Assembly (NCBI GenBank): GCA_944390965.1
Contig: CALXRW010000008.1
Location: 1-55,929 of the forward strand
DNA length: 55,929 nucleotides
Reading direction: 5' to 3'
Source: an uncultured Clostridia bacterium
GTDB lineage: Bacteria > Bacillota > Clostridia > TANB77 > CAG-508
Shown here piece by piece: positions 16,590 through 27,992 of this stretch; the first letter of the stretch is position 1; every line of letters begins with the position of its first letter. Both the position numbers and the translations under genes were made by a program. The notes under the pieces were generated by a model. The model searched no databases and had not been told where the DNA came from. It saw nothing but the letters and a program-made list of their open reading frames with translations.

Positions 16590-17237
16590 TTAGAAACGTT
16601 TTTCAACATTTTCCAATATAATGGTTGGAATTTCTCTTATACCTTTGTTCTTAGCAAAGAGCACAATTCCAAATCCATCTAGTAGAAAACCATTCCTGTC
16701 GACAACGATTGGCTTGTCAAAATTTCCATACCGTTTATAGAAAGACTCTAATCTTTGATACCTTTTTGAAATACTTTCATCAAAAGAAATGAAAGTTATA
16801 ACCTCCTTTAAAAAAAAGTTCACATACCATCTTTTGGGTAACAAAAATCCATGGCTTTGTCTAGCATTTTCGTGTTTTCGCATTACCTTCTTTCTAAAAT
16901 CTTCCCTATCCTGTCCTTTCAAGATACAAAATTCTATGAATTCCTGCTCTGTCATATCTGACTTCCTATTATTGCAATTTTTGCAAGCAGGTGTCAGATT
17001 GTTGGTAATAGTCGGTCCTCCTATGCTTCTCGGATACAAATGATCTAGCGTTTTCTTTTTGCTTTCTAACGGCCTTCCACAATACATGCAGTTCCGTCCT
17101 TTAAGTTTATACGTGAGCTGATACATTACTTCTTCAAAGTCCGTTCCTTTCTCTATGTAGAGAATTTCATGCTCGATAACCGCGCTTTCATGTTTATTTC
17201 CCTTATAGTGAAACTTATCCGGTAATACAATATTCAT
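16590..17237 (-). CDS. HNH endonuclease family protein, probably acquired
   Basis: 215 aa. The N-terminal half carries an HNH zinc-nuclease motif: CMYCGRPLES, KTLDHLYPRSIGGP, NLTPACKNCNNRKSD. Four cysteines in two CxxC pairs bind structural zinc; D-H and the following N form the active site. The C-terminal half is of unknown fold and ends with RNGFLLDGFG, resembling ParB/Srx-like 'LIDGH' loops (weak). Codon use is unlike its neighbours: it has the only two in-frame CGG codons in an unbroken gene here (17094-17096 and 16731-16733). It has its own consensus promoter and ATG behind GAGGAGG. It sits where related genomes usually carry SCIFF peptide genes. Probably horizontally acquired. Confidence 0.8.
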   Translation of the reverse strand: MNIVLPDKFHYKGNKHESAVIEHEILYIEKGTDFEEVMYQLTYKLKGRNCMYCGRPLESKKKTLDHLYPRSIGGPTITNNLTPACKNCNNRKSDMTEQEFIEFCILKGQDREDFRKKVMRKHENARQSHGFLLPKRWYVNFFLKEVITFISFDESISKRYQRLESFYKRYGNFDKPIVVDRNGFLLDGFGIVLFAKNKGIREIPTIILENVEKRF

Positions 17238-17269
17238 TGTTCTACCTCCTCAAATATTATGTTACCTAT

Positions 17270-17298
17270 TATATATAACATTTAGTAACAAATGTCAA
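17270..17298 (-). promoter_or_regulatory. Promoter of the HNH gene
   Basis: Minus-strand TTGACA (17293-17298) and TATATA (17270-17275) with 17-bp spacing. The inverted pair TGTTAC...GTAACA spans the -10 region and could be an operator. Confidence 0.7.
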
Positions 17299-17314
17299 GC
17301 TGTCTGTTTATTTC

Positions 17315-17716
17315 TTACTTATTTTTTATGTTTACGCCAACGATTCCACCAATAATTCCCGTTAAAACAGCAATTATCATCATAATAATCGCTTCCTGAT
17401 TCAATGAAAATCCACTTCCTAATATGCTGGATAATATGTAAAGAATAAGGATATAGAATATTCCCACCAAAGCACCATAAAGAAAACCATTCTTTTTAAT
17501 CGTTATCGTACTCAGAGATGAACCAATTAAAATACTAATTCCTGTTATTATCATAATCACTACTGGTATCACTTCTTCTGAAATCTTAGTACTTGTTAAT
17601 AAAATAGAAAAAATAAATATGGCAATAGATGTTATAATAAAAGCTACTACACATCCTTTTACCACACAAATGATATTCCTTTTTCCTTCATTTCCTGTTT
17701 CTGTTACATTTGTCAT
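17315..17716 (-). CDS. TIGR04086-type membrane protein
   Basis: 133 aa with four predicted TM helices (about 22-42, 50-70, 80-103, 108-130) and the Gly-rich repeats typical of this clostridial family. Function unknown; in clostridia it is regularly encoded between yajC and the SCIFF/secDF genes, the same context as here. The start ATG at 17716 follows AAGGAGGTTTTTTT, and that ribosome site is entirely inside a long hairpin (17717-17763). No cysteines or enzymatic motifs. Confidence 0.75.
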   Translation of the reverse strand: MTNVTETGNEGKRNIICVVKGCVVAFIITSIAIFIFSILLTSTKISEEVIPVVIMIITGISILIGSSLSTITIKKNGFLYGALVGIFYILILYILSSILGSGFSLNQEAIIMMIIAVLTGIIGGIVGVNIKNK

Positions 17717-17763
17717 AAAAAAACCTCCTTTAAGGAATATATATTCCCTAAAAGAGGTTTTTA
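17717..17763 (-). promoter_or_regulatory. Terminator-like hairpin containing the Shine-Dalgarno of the TIGR04086 gene
   Basis: About 20 consecutive base pairs (two G-U) join AAAACCTCTTTTAGGGAATA to its complement, with a 2-nt centre. The 3' arm contains AAAGGAGG, followed by seven T and then the ATG. It looks like the yajC-operon terminator and at the same time masks the ribosome site of the next gene. It is the same design as at 7492-7530. Confidence 0.75.
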
Positions 17764-17767
17764 GAAT

Positions 17768-18025
17768 TTATTCTTTTATTTCCATGATTGCCCATTTTTC
17801 AATTGTAAATTTTAGACCATCTGGTTCTGTTTTTACAATCACTTCTTCTTGATTAACAGCTATTACTTCTCCTATAATACCAGAATATGTTATTATACGA
17901 TCTCCCACTTTTAATTCTTGTTGCATTTTTTGTATTTGTTTTTCCTGCCTTTTTCTGGGCAAAATTACCATAAGGACTACAAGAATAATTAAAATAAAAT
18001 ACATAACATATTCTGAATAGTTCAT
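17768..18025 (-). CDS. yajC: Preprotein translocase subunit YajC
   Basis: 85 aa: one N-terminal TM helix (about 7-23, MYFILIILVVLMVILPRKRQEK) followed by the small soluble domain with LKVGDRIITYSGIIGEVIAVNQEEVIVKTEPDG, the hallmark of YajC, which associates with SecDF at the translocon. Located after tgt and the WG-repeat gene, a classic queA-tgt-yajC arrangement. It probably ends the transcription unit at hairpin 17717-17763. Confidence 0.95.
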   Translation of the reverse strand: MNYSEYVMYFILIILVVLMVILPRKRQEKQIQKMQQELKVGDRIITYSGIIGEVIAVNQEEVIVKTEPDGLKFTIEKWAIMEIKE

Positions 18026-18045
18026 AACTTTTTCCTTTCTATTTT

Positions 18046-20636
<2,591 letters not shown>

Positions 20637-21659
20637 TTAATTTATAAACATTGCATCTCCAAAACTGAAAAAACGATATTTTTCTTTAACAGCTTCTTCA
20701 TACGCTTTCATAATATACTCCTTACCAGCTAAAGCCGAAACTAACATTAAAAGCGTTGATTGTGGAAGATGAAAATTAGTAATTAAACCATCTAAAATTT
20801 TAAAATGATATCCTGGATAAATAAAAATCTGTGTGTCTCCTTCTGTTTCTTTTACTCTTCCATTTTCATCTGCAATGGTTTCTAATACTCTGCAAGATGT
20901 TGTTCCCACTGCAATTACCCTTTTTCCATTTTGTTTTGCTTGGTTAATCTTGTCCACATCTTCTTTCTTGATATAATAGTGTTCTGAATGCATATGATGA
21001 TTTTCAACTGTTTCTTCTTTTACTGGTCTAAATGTTCCAATGCCTACATGTAAAGTTACATTGGCAATTTCTATTCCTTTTTGTTCAATCTCTTTTAGTA
21101 ATTCTGGCGTAAAGTGTAACCCTGCTGTTGGTGCTGCTGCTGAGCCTTCATACTTTGCATATACTGTTTGATAGCGATCTTTCTCTTTTAATTCTTCATG
21201 AATATAAGGAGGAAGAGGCATTAATCCAATTCGGTCTAGAATTTCGTTAAAAATTCCTTGATAAGAAAATTGCACTTTTCTCGTTCCACCTGGCATAACG
21301 TCTAAAATTTGTGCTTCTAATATTCCATCTCCGAATTTTACTTTTGCTCCTATATGCAATTTATTTCCTGGTCGCACAATTACTTCCCATATATCTCCTT
21401 GTATTTGATTTAGTAAAAGAAATTCTACATTAGCTCCTGTTTCTTTTTTCCCATATAATCTAGCTGGAATTACTTTTGTATTATTCCTTACTAGGCAATC
21501 TCCTGGTTCCAAATATTCAATAATATCCTTAAATTTTCTATGTTCTATAGTTTGGTCTTTCCTATTTAAAACCATTAATCTACTTTCATCCCTTTTTTCA
21601 ATAGGATGCTGTGCAATTAATTCTTCTGGTAAATCATAATTAAATTCTGAAACTTTCAA
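20637..21659 (-). CDS. queA: S-adenosylmethionine:tRNA ribosyltransferase-isomerase
   Basis: 340 aa, complete. Makes epoxyqueuosine from preQ1-tRNA and SAM. Characteristic segments: [14 protein letters not shown] at the N-terminus, [72 protein letters not shown]. Start is a TTG at 21659 behind AAAAAAGGAGACG; it overlaps the end of the upstream metalloprotease gene by 20 bases, implying translational coupling. Forms an operon with tgt. Confidence 0.97.
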   Translation of the reverse strand: MKVSEFNYDLPEELIAQHPIEKRDESRLMVLNRKDQTIEHRKFKDIIEYLEPGDCLVRNNTKVIPARLYGKKETGANVEFLLLNQIQGDIWEVIVRPGNKLHIGAKVKFGDGILEAQILDVMPGGTRKVQFSYQGIFNEILDRIGLMPLPPYIHEELKEKDRYQTVYAKYEGSAAAPTAGLHFTPELLKEIEQKGIEIANVTLHVGIGTFRPVKEETVENHHMHSEHYYIKKEDVDKINQAKQNGKRVIAVGTTSCRVLETIADENGRVKETEGDTQIFIYPGYHFKILDGLITNFHLPQSTLLMLVSALAGKEYIMKAYEEAVKEKYRFFSFGDAMFIN

Positions 21660-23028
21660 GTGTATTCGTCTCCTTTTTTACTTCTTTCCTCTGATTTAAT
21701 AACTGTAGTGAACTTCGAATTACATCAAACACATTCTCGCTCTCTGTTCCTAATGATAAAGGAACCGTATATGTAAAATTACTACTATGAAGTGGTTTTA
21801 ATTTATATACCATACTATCCAATCCCACATAATCACCATTGCCATTTGGAATAGTACATTGCATATAATCTTGATACCATCTTTTTAGTCCTGTAATTGG
21901 CTCACTCTGGTAACCATATTTTTCATAATCATGTAATTCTGGAAATTTATATCCATATTCTTTTAAATTTCTCTCTAGAGAATGTAGGAATTCGTGTAAA
22001 AATACTTCTTCTGGAAATGTATTAATATTAGTAGAATACGTATATATGTAATCATTATTATCATTAGGGAGTCTTATGTTGGAAAAGCCAATTCCTAAGT
22101 AATCCATTCCTCCTAACCCAATCCAATCATGTACTGGTATTTCAATATTTTGTGCATTATCCCCAAGTCTTACAACCGCAAAAATGTGGTCATATTCTTC
22201 TTGATTAATGTAAGGTTCTATTAATGTTGCTACATCTGCAGCTCCCACATAATATCCATTTTCTTCATCATAAGAAATAGACGTAATTGGTGTATCTATT
22301 TCTATAATATCATAGTCTGCTGTCATTTGATAATTAGATAATTCTGCACAAGTTGACTTAAATCTTTCCATATTTAATTTAATTGTATTTATGTCTTTTT
22401 CCTGCATAGATAATGCTACATGTTGATTATCAATAGGAACATCTATGTTTTTAAAAATAAAAGTAGCAAAATTCCAATTGGTATCTACATCTTCTGCTCC
22501 CATTTCTAATGTGAAGTCAGAAAACCAGACTGTTCCCTTGCAATTTCCATCATAGCTACCTAGTCGAAATCCTAATTCAACACTTTCTCTATTTTTAGAG
22601 TGAAACATAAACTCCAATTTTTTCCAATCATTTGTTCCTGTAATACTTGCTGATCTTTCTAAAGTATCTGCTATACAAATTTGTGCACCTGCATTAGAAA
22701 TTTCCTGTTCTGTTTCTATGTTTTCTGTTTTTACCATACAAGTAACTCGATATGCTGTATTAGGTATTACATCCACTGTTCTGTAAAACATAGCATCATT
22801 AAAGTCATGTGATGTTATTTTATAACTATTTAGTGAAGAGTATTTTACCTGATTGTCTCTCTCAAATTCCGTTTTTCCTTCCTCATAGATTGCTCTTTCA
22901 AATCCATTAAAGAAATTCAAAAGTAAAATTTGATAAAGTCCCCAAATAATAGCAATTCCTATAATTATCCAAATAACATTTTTTACAATTTTCCACACTG
23001 TTTTTTTCTTTTGCACGCACACGCACAC
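21640..23028 (-). CDS. Membrane-anchored zinc-metalloprotease-like protein with CBM-like domain
   Basis: 462 aa. Starts with GTG inside a gtgtgcgtgtgcgtg tract behind AAAGAGG. A TM anchor (about 12-34) is followed by a beta-sandwich of the CBM4_9 type (about 60-175: [35 protein letters not shown]) and then a domain with [16 protein letters not shown], a gluzincin HExxH motif. A downstream Glu ligand cannot be fixed by eye. Probably an extracytoplasmic peptidase of unknown substrate. It overlaps queA by 20 bases although it has no evident link to queuosine. Confidence 0.65.
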   Translation of the reverse strand: MCVCVQKKKTVWKIVKNVIWIIIGIAIIWGLYQILLLNFFNGFERAIYEEGKTEFERDNQVKYSSLNSYKITSHDFNDAMFYRTVDVIPNTAYRVTCMVKTENIETEQEISNAGAQICIADTLERSASITGTNDWKKLEFMFHSKNRESVELGFRLGSYDGNCKGTVWFSDFTLEMGAEDVDTNWNFATFIFKNIDVPIDNQHVALSMQEKDINTIKLNMERFKSTCAELSNYQMTADYDIIEIDTPITSISYDEENGYYVGAADVATLIEPYINQEEYDHIFAVVRLGDNAQNIEIPVHDWIGLGGMDYLGIGFSNIRLPNDNNDYIYTYSTNINTFPEEVFLHEFLHSLERNLKEYGYKFPELHDYEKYGYQSEPITGLKRWYQDYMQCTIPNGNGDYVGLDSMVYKLKPLHSSNFTYTVPLSLGTESENVFDVIRSSLQLLNQRKEVKKETNTLESFRI

Positions 23029-23121
23029 CTCTTTCTTTTTTTATTTATCCGCATATTCTTCATTTCCATTATACAAAACCAAATAATAAAAAGCAATACT
23101 TATCATTTAAATCCACATAAA

Positions 23122-23157
23122 TATCCCCTTTATTACCATTATGGCAATAAGGGGATA
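23122..23157 (-). terminator. Hairpin after rplS
   Basis: Inverted repeat TATCCCCTTATTGCCAT/atggtaataaaggggata on the minus strand, 12 bases after the rplS stop. The following T-run is poor (TTTATG), so termination may be partial. Confidence 0.65.
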
Positions 23158-23169
23158 CATTTAAAATAT

Positions 23170-23676
23170 TTATTCTTTTTTAGTATCTACATTTTCTTCT
23201 TTTACTGTATCTACTACTTCTTGTTCTACAGGTGTTGCTGTTTCTATTGCTGGTGCTTCTTCTGGAGCTTCCTCTGGAGCAGCTTCTTCTTTTACTTCTT
23301 CCTTTAAGGTAATTTCATTGGTAACAATTCTTGCGCCTACTTGTTCCTTAGTTTTGGCAGATTTACCAACTCTATCTCTTAAATAGAATAGTTTTGCTCT
23401 TCTTGCTTTACCAACTCTTACTACTTCTACTTTTTCTACCATTGGAGAGTGTATTAAAAATGTTTTTTCAACACCTACACCATAAGCAACTCTTCTTACT
23501 GTAAAAGTTTGGTTTACACCTCCACCTTGTACTTTAATAATAATGCCTTCGAAAACCTGTATTCTTTCTCTGTTTCCTTCTTTAACTCTCACATGAACTT
23601 TTACAGTACTACCAACATTAAGTTCTGGTACTTTGTTTTTTAATTGTTCATGTTCAATTGATTTTATAATGTCCAT
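23170..23676 (-). CDS. rplS: 50S ribosomal protein L19 with acidic C-terminal extension
   Basis: 168 aa. Residues 1-115 are canonical bL19: [57 protein letters not shown] and [17 protein letters not shown], at the 30S-50S interface. The usual protein ends there. Here about 50 further residues rich in Glu, Ala, Pro and Val follow ([16 protein letters not shown]...). The tail is low-complexity, probably disordered, and lineage-specific. Last gene of the rpsP operon, adjoining trmD with no gap. Confidence 0.97.
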   Translation of the reverse strand: MDIIKSIEHEQLKNKVPELNVGSTVKVHVRVKEGNRERIQVFEGIIIKVQGGGVNQTFTVRRVAYGVGVEKTFLIHSPMVEKVEVVRVGKARRAKLFYLRDRVGKSAKTKEQVGARIVTNEITLKEEVKEEAAPEEAPEEAPAIETATPVEQEVVDTVKEENVDTKKE

Positions 23677-24354
23677 TTAAAAATTCTCCTTTCCTTTTAA
23701 CATTTCTTTTCTTTTTCTTTTCGTAATTTCTAACGCTTTTTCTTTTCTCCAATTTTCAATATTGGCATGATGTCCAGATAACAGAACATCTGGTACTTTC
23801 TTGTTTAAAAAAATTTCTGGTCTTGTATATTGCGGATATTCCAGTAGTCCTTCAACAAAAGATTCTTCTTGCACAGCTTCTTCTTTAATAACTCCTTCTA
23901 CATATCTACTAATAGCATCCATTAATACCATGGCAGGAAGCTCTCCACCTGTTACAATATAATCTCCAATAGAAATTTCTTCATCAACAATTTCATCAAT
24001 TACTCTTTGGTCAATTCCTTCATAGTGTCCACATAACAATATAAGATGGTTTTCTTTACTTAATTCTTGTACTTTCCTCTGTGTTAGTAGTTTTCCTTGA
24101 GGAGATAAATAAATTACTTTTGCCTCTTTATCTGGCAAGGATTGATAGGCATCATAGACCACATCTGGTCTCATTACCATTCCAGCTCCTCCACCATAAG
24201 GATAATCATCTACTTTTTTGTGCTTATCTTTAGAAAAGTCTCGAATATTTACTAGATTCATTTCAATAATTCTTTTTTGTATTGCTCTTCCAATTACACT
24301 GGCTTGCATACTTGCAAACATTTCTGGGAAAAGTGTTAATACATCAAATTTCAT
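23677..24354 (-). CDS. trmD: tRNA (guanine-N1)-methyltransferase TrmD
   Basis: 225 aa. SPOUT-class enzyme making m1G37 in tRNAs reading CNN codons. Motifs: MKFDVLTLFPEMF, PYGGGAGMVMRP, LLCGHYEGIDQRV and IGDYIVTGGELPAMVLMDAI, which form the trefoil knot that holds SAM. m1G37 suppresses +1 frameshifting, which is of interest given the two +1 shifts in this window. It overlaps rimM by 4 bases and abuts rplS. Confidence 0.97.
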   Translation of the reverse strand: MKFDVLTLFPEMFASMQASVIGRAIQKRIIEMNLVNIRDFSKDKHKKVDDYPYGGGAGMVMRPDVVYDAYQSLPDKEAKVIYLSPQGKLLTQRKVQELSKENHLILLCGHYEGIDQRVIDEIVDEEISIGDYIVTGGELPAMVLMDAISRYVEGVIKEEAVQEESFVEGLLEYPQYTRPEIFLNKKVPDVLLSGHHANIENWRKEKALEITKRKRKEMLKGKENF

Positions 24355-24860
24355 TTTTCTAGTCCTTCCATTAAACTTACTGTCATTTTTTTATTTTCAA
24401 TATCCACTTTATGAATTACAGATTTAATAGCTGGTAATAAAATTTGTTTTCCTAGTTCATCTTTTACCACATATACATCATTGCTTCCTGTTGGAAAGAT
24501 ATCCACAATTTTTCCTAAATGGAGATTATCCTCTGTATAAACATCAATTCCTAATAGGTCTACAATAAAATATGAGTTCTGTGGTAATTTTACAGCATCT
24601 TCCCTTTTTATTTTCAAAATACTATTTTTATATTTTTCTGCTTCTTCTATTGAGCTAATATTCTCTAACTTTAACAACACTAAGTTTTTATGATATTTTA
24701 CTTCTTCAATTTTTACTTCTTCTACTTTTCCATTTTTTTCTAAGTAGACTGTTCTTAATTCATCAAATCTTCTGGGATTATCTGTATAAGGAACAATTTT
24801 TAAAAATCCTTTTATTCCATATGTGTTTACAATTTGACCAATTTCTAAATATTCTTTCAA
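24351..24860 (-). CDS. rimM: 16S rRNA processing protein RimM
   Basis: 169 aa, full length. Assembly factor for the 30S head that binds uS19. N-terminal RimM barrel (IGQIVNTYGIKGFLKIVPYTDNPRRF) and C-terminal PRC-barrel (YFIVDLLGIDVYTEDNLHLGKIVDIFPTGSNDVYVV). Start is TTG at 24860 behind TATAGGAGAC. Overlaps trmD by 4 bases. Confidence 0.96.
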   Translation of the reverse strand: MKEYLEIGQIVNTYGIKGFLKIVPYTDNPRRFDELRTVYLEKNGKVEEVKIEEVKYHKNLVLLKLENISSIEEAEKYKNSILKIKREDAVKLPQNSYFIVDLLGIDVYTEDNLHLGKIVDIFPTGSNDVYVVKDELGKQILLPAIKSVIHKVDIENKKMTVSLMEGLEK

Positions 24861-24869
24861 TTTAGTCTC

Positions 24870-25097
24870 CTATATAAATTCAATAGTTACTCTTTTTTGT
24901 TCTTTTGATGCAATTGCTTTTACAATTGTTCTAATTGCTTGTGCTACTCTACCTTGTCTTCCTATTACTTTTCCCATATCTTCTTCTGCTACTTTTACTT
25001 CATATACAATTGCAGTTTGTCCTTGCATTTCGTTAATTTGTACTGCTTCTGGATTAGAAACTAAATTTTTTATAATGCTTTCTAAAATTTCTTTCAT
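24870..25097 (-). CDS. khpA: KH-domain RNA-binding protein KhpA
   Basis: 75 aa from the ATG at 25097, which follows AAAGGATG; an in-frame ATG nine bases upstream overlaps that site and is less likely. A single KH domain with the GxxG loop in MGKVIGRQGRVAQAIRTIVKAIA. In Firmicutes KhpA pairs with KhpB/Jag to bind many RNAs and affect cell-division control. Standard position between rpsP and rimM. Confidence 0.93.
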   Translation of the reverse strand: MKEILESIIKNLVSNPEAVQINEMQGQTAIVYEVKVAEEDMGKVIGRQGRVAQAIRTIVKAIASKEQKRVTIEFI

Positions 25098-25121
25098 GAT
25101 ATTCATCCTTTCTGTTTTCTC

Positions 25122-25358
25122 TTATTTTGCTAATTTTTCCATTAAATTTTTAACAGTATCTGTTGGTTTTGCTCCGTTTTTTAACCATTTTTGAGCTTTT
25201 TCCATATCAATTTTAATTTCAGATGGTTCAACCATAGGATTATATGTTCCTATTTGTTCAATAATTTTTCCATCTCTTGGTGATTTAGAATCTGCTACAA
25301 CAATATGATAAAAAGGTGCTTTTTTTGCTCCAACTCTTTTTAGTCTAATTTTTACCAT
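25122..25358 (-). CDS. rpsP: 30S ribosomal protein S16
   Basis: 78 aa, standard bS16: [40 protein letters not shown], then the helix with [19 protein letters not shown]. Start ATG behind GGGGGAAAAACT. First ribosomal gene of the rpsP-khpA-rimM-trmD-rplS operon, 64 bases after ffh. Confidence 0.98.
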   Translation of the reverse strand: MVKIRLKRVGAKKAPFYHIVVADSKSPRDGKIIEQIGTYNPMVEPSEIKIDMEKAQKWLKNGAKPTDTVKNLMEKLAK

Positions 25359-25422
25359 AGTTTTTCCCCCTTTCTTGATTCAGCAATTTTACTGAAAAAT
25401 TATATTTTTGAAAAATTATTAA

Positions 25423-26769
25423 CTATTTAAATCGTTTTAAGTCTTTTGGATTTATGTTTTTCATTATATTTTTTAATCCTTTTTCATTCTGTACTTTTTT
25501 CATCATTTTCTGTGTCATTTGAAAAGAATTCATAAATTTATTAATATCTTGTACCGTTGTTCCACTTCCTTGTGCAATCCTTCTTCTTCTACTTGCATTT
25601 AATAAATTCGGGTCTTGTCTTTCTTTTTCTGTCATAGAACAGATAATGGCTTCTATTTTTACAAATTCTTTATCATCAATTTTAACGTCTTTTAGTTGGT
25701 TCATTCCTGGTATCATCTTTAAAATGCTTGAGAAGGAACCCATCTTTTTCATCTGTCTTAATTGTTTTAAATAATCATTTAAATCAAAACCTTGTTTTTT
25801 TAATTTTTGTTCTAGTTTTATGGCTTCCTCTTCGTCAAATGCTTCTTCTGCTTTTTCTATAATAGAAAGTACATCTCCCATACCCAAAATTCTAGAAGTC
25901 ATTCTTTCTGGGTGAAATACTTCAATATCACTTAATTTTTCACCAGTGGCAGCAAATTTAATTGGTCTTCCTGTAATCTTTTTTACAGATAAAGCAGCTC
26001 CTCCACGAGTATCACCGTCTAATTTTGTTAGAACAATTCCATCAATTCCTAATTTTTCATTAAATTCTTGTGCTACATTTACAGCATCTTGTCCTGTCAT
26101 AGAATCTACTACTAATAGAATTTCATGTGGCTTTGTTGCTTGTTTTACTTTTTGTAACTCCTCCATTAGTTCTTCGTCAATATGCAATCTACCTGCTGTA
26201 TCTAGAATAATCACATCGTTTAATTTAGAAATTGCTTGGCTAATTGCCTGTCTTGCAATTAAAACAACATCTTTTGTGTTTTCATTTGCAAATACAGGAA
26301 TATTTAATTGTCCTCCTACCACTTGTAATTGCTTGATAGCTGCAGGTCTATATACATCACAGGCAACTAAAAGTGGTTTTTTACCTGTTTTTCTTAAAAG
26401 ATTTGCTAGCTTTCCTGCTGTTGTTGTTTTTCCTGATCCCTGTAATCCAACTAACATGATAATGGTTGGTGGGTTAGGGGTAAAATTAATTTTACTTTCT
26501 ACTCCCCCCAATAATTCTGTCATTTCGTCTTTTACAATTTTTATAATTTGTTGTCCAGGTGTTAATGACTTTAGAACATCTTGACCAAGTGCTTTTTCTT
26601 CCACTGTTTTTATAAAGTCTTTTACTACTTTATAATTTACATCAGCTTCTAGTAAAACAAGTTTTACTTCTCTTAATACGTCTTTCAAGTCTGATTCCGT
26701 AACTCTTGCTTTTCCCCTTAATTTTCTTGTAATTTCCTGTAGTTTGGAGCCCAATGTATCAAAAGCCAT
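25423..26769 (-). CDS. ffh: Signal recognition particle protein Ffh
   Basis: 448 aa, full length. GTPase that binds signal peptides and 4.5S RNA. N domain, then G domain with the P-loop GLQGSGKTTTAGKLA (near 108), DTAGR (near 190), TKLDGDTRGGAALS (near 247), and the Met-rich M domain (MKKMGSFSSILKMIPGMNQ, RRRRIAQGSGTTVQDINKFMNSFQMTQKMMKK). Its P-loop codons (GGA TCA GGA AAA) carry no extra base, unlike priA and radA. Start ATG behind AGGGGGAAGAGCAT. Confidence 0.98.
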   Translation of the reverse strand: MAFDTLGSKLQEITRKLRGKARVTESDLKDVLREVKLVLLEADVNYKVVKDFIKTVEEKALGQDVLKSLTPGQQIIKIVKDEMTELLGGVESKINFTPNPPTIIMLVGLQGSGKTTTAGKLANLLRKTGKKPLLVACDVYRPAAIKQLQVVGGQLNIPVFANENTKDVVLIARQAISQAISKLNDVIILDTAGRLHIDEELMEELQKVKQATKPHEILLVVDSMTGQDAVNVAQEFNEKLGIDGIVLTKLDGDTRGGAALSVKKITGRPIKFAATGEKLSDIEVFHPERMTSRILGMGDVLSIIEKAEEAFDEEEAIKLEQKLKKQGFDLNDYLKQLRQMKKMGSFSSILKMIPGMNQLKDVKIDDKEFVKIEAIICSMTEKERQDPNLLNASRRRRIAQGSGTTVQDINKFMNSFQMTQKMMKKVQNEKGLKNIMKNINPKDLKRFK

Positions 26770-26794
26770 ATGCTCTTCCCCCTAATTTCATTTT

Positions 26795-26840
26795 TAAGTA
26801 ATTTCTTTGAAGAGCGGGCGATTAAAATCGCCCCTACCAT
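26795..26840. repeat. Intercistronic hairpin repeat in the ylxM-ffh gap
   Basis: Copy of gggcgattaaaatcgccc (26816-26833) with its flanking taatttctttgaagagc, inserted between ylxM and ffh, in the same orientation as the other copies. Confidence 0.85.
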
Positions 26841-26874
26841 TTTCATAAATTACTTTTTTCTATCTTTCTTTTGT

Positions 26875-27222
26875 TTAAACTAATACTCTTAGTTCTTTTA
26901 CTACACTTTCCAATGTCTTTGTAACTTTTTTATCAGAAGATGTACTTTCTAGTTTTGAAATCTTTGATAAAACCTCTGCAATTTTTTCTTCTCTTTTCTT
27001 CATATTCTCCATCATTTTTAGCTTTTCTTCTAATTCAAAAAGCTTACACTCCCCTTTTTTTATATTATCTCTTACTGCTTGCCTTGTAATATGATAATTT
27101 TCCGCAATTTCAGATAGAGACAAATCATTATTATAGTAATCGTCTAAAAAAGTATATTGTTTTTCAGTTAAAAGCTTACCATAGAACTCCATAAGCATAC
27201 TTACTTTAACATTCTTTTCCAT
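26875..27222 (-). CDS. ylxM: YlxM family DNA-binding protein
   Basis: 115 aa from the ATG at 27222 behind AAAGGTAATTGA; a TTG two codons earlier is possible. Helix-turn-helix like sigma-70 region 4: LTEKQYTFLDDYYNNDLSLSEIAENYHITRQAVRDNIKKGECKLFELEEKL, then a coiled-coil tail. YlxM partners with the SRP system and is encoded just upstream of ffh in most Firmicutes, as here. Confidence 0.92.
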   Translation of the reverse strand: MEKNVKVSMLMEFYGKLLTEKQYTFLDDYYNNDLSLSEIAENYHITRQAVRDNIKKGECKLFELEEKLKMMENMKKREEKIAEVLSKISKLESTSSDKKVTKTLESVVKELRVLV

Positions 27223-27339
27223 ATTCAATTACCTTTCTTAAGTGTAATGCTAATATACTTTACACTATTTTTTTATATTTGTCAAGGGTTTTTAGAAAAT
27301 TTTTGTCTCATCGTGGATGCTTCTTCATTTTAGGTTTAG

Positions 27340-27520
27340 TTAGGATTCGCTTCAAATGCATAATCAATAAATAGTGAATAATGAATAATTTTTAGATTGT
27401 TTTTGCTTCGCATCATCGGGTCGCCGTGGGTGGCGACACCCTACACTAATTATTCATTATTCACTATTCATTCTTCATTATTCATTAAATAAAATCCGGG
27501 GCAAGCATGCTTGCCCCTTC
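27340..27520. repeat. Intergenic repeats before the GC-rich gene
   Basis: AT-rich 'aatagtgaataatgaataat' tracts in both orientations (about 27365-27390 and 27448-27485) flank gggtcgccgtgggtggcgacaccct (from 27418). A perfect 20-bp palindrome ggggcaagcatgcttgcccc (27498-27517) follows and could terminate transcripts of the 27539 gene on the minus strand. The 27223-27538 gap has no gene. Confidence 0.8.
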
Positions 27521-27538
27521 CGTCCCTCTTTTACAGAT

Positions 27539-27883
27539 TCATTCGAAAACAAATCCGTAGCAGGTCGTTTCTTCTTGTCCTCCTTCCATGCTCCACACGG
27601 TCATCGCCGGAGAAACAATAAATCGGAAGTTTTCCCCATCGAGAGCTAGGTCATAGCTTCCCGGCTCCATGAATCGAATGGCTGGAATTTCTCCATCATC
27701 CGTTTCAAGGGAAATTACCTCAATTTGATCCATGTAACCCGTCAGATGTGCGTCTCCAATTATGACCATCTGGCCAATCGGAACGACGATCTCATGATTG
27801 AGATCCAGGTCATCCTTTGCCATCGCAGGGACAGCAGAGAATACGAACAAGAAGACGATGATGAGACTGAGAACCTTTTTCAT
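27539..27883 (-). CDS. Small secreted protein of foreign composition
   Basis: 114 aa. Clear signal peptide MKKVLSLIIVFLFVFSAVPAMA-KDD, cleavage after AMA. The mature about 92 residues are acidic and look all-beta (EIVVPIGQMVIIGDAHLTGY, ISLETDD, RFMEPGSYDLALDGENFRFIVSPAMTVW); one Cys near the end. No family recognised. Start ATG follows AGGAGGAAAACATC. G+C is about half by eye, far above the AT-rich neighbours, and codons such as CTG, GGC, ATC and GCC are frequent. It is bounded by repeats on one side. Probably a recent transfer from a higher-GC gut Firmicute. Confidence 0.75.
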   Translation of the reverse strand: MKKVLSLIIVFLFVFSAVPAMAKDDLDLNHEIVVPIGQMVIIGDAHLTGYMDQIEVISLETDDGEIPAIRFMEPGSYDLALDGENFRFIVSPAMTVWSMEGGQEETTCYGFVFE

Positions 27884-27992
27884 GATGTTTTCCTCCTAAA
27901 TGTTGTTTTGTCGGTCCTATTTGCCTTTGAGAGACTATATAAACAGCACTTTGGCTGATATTTATATTATATCACATTTAACATAAAATAGC

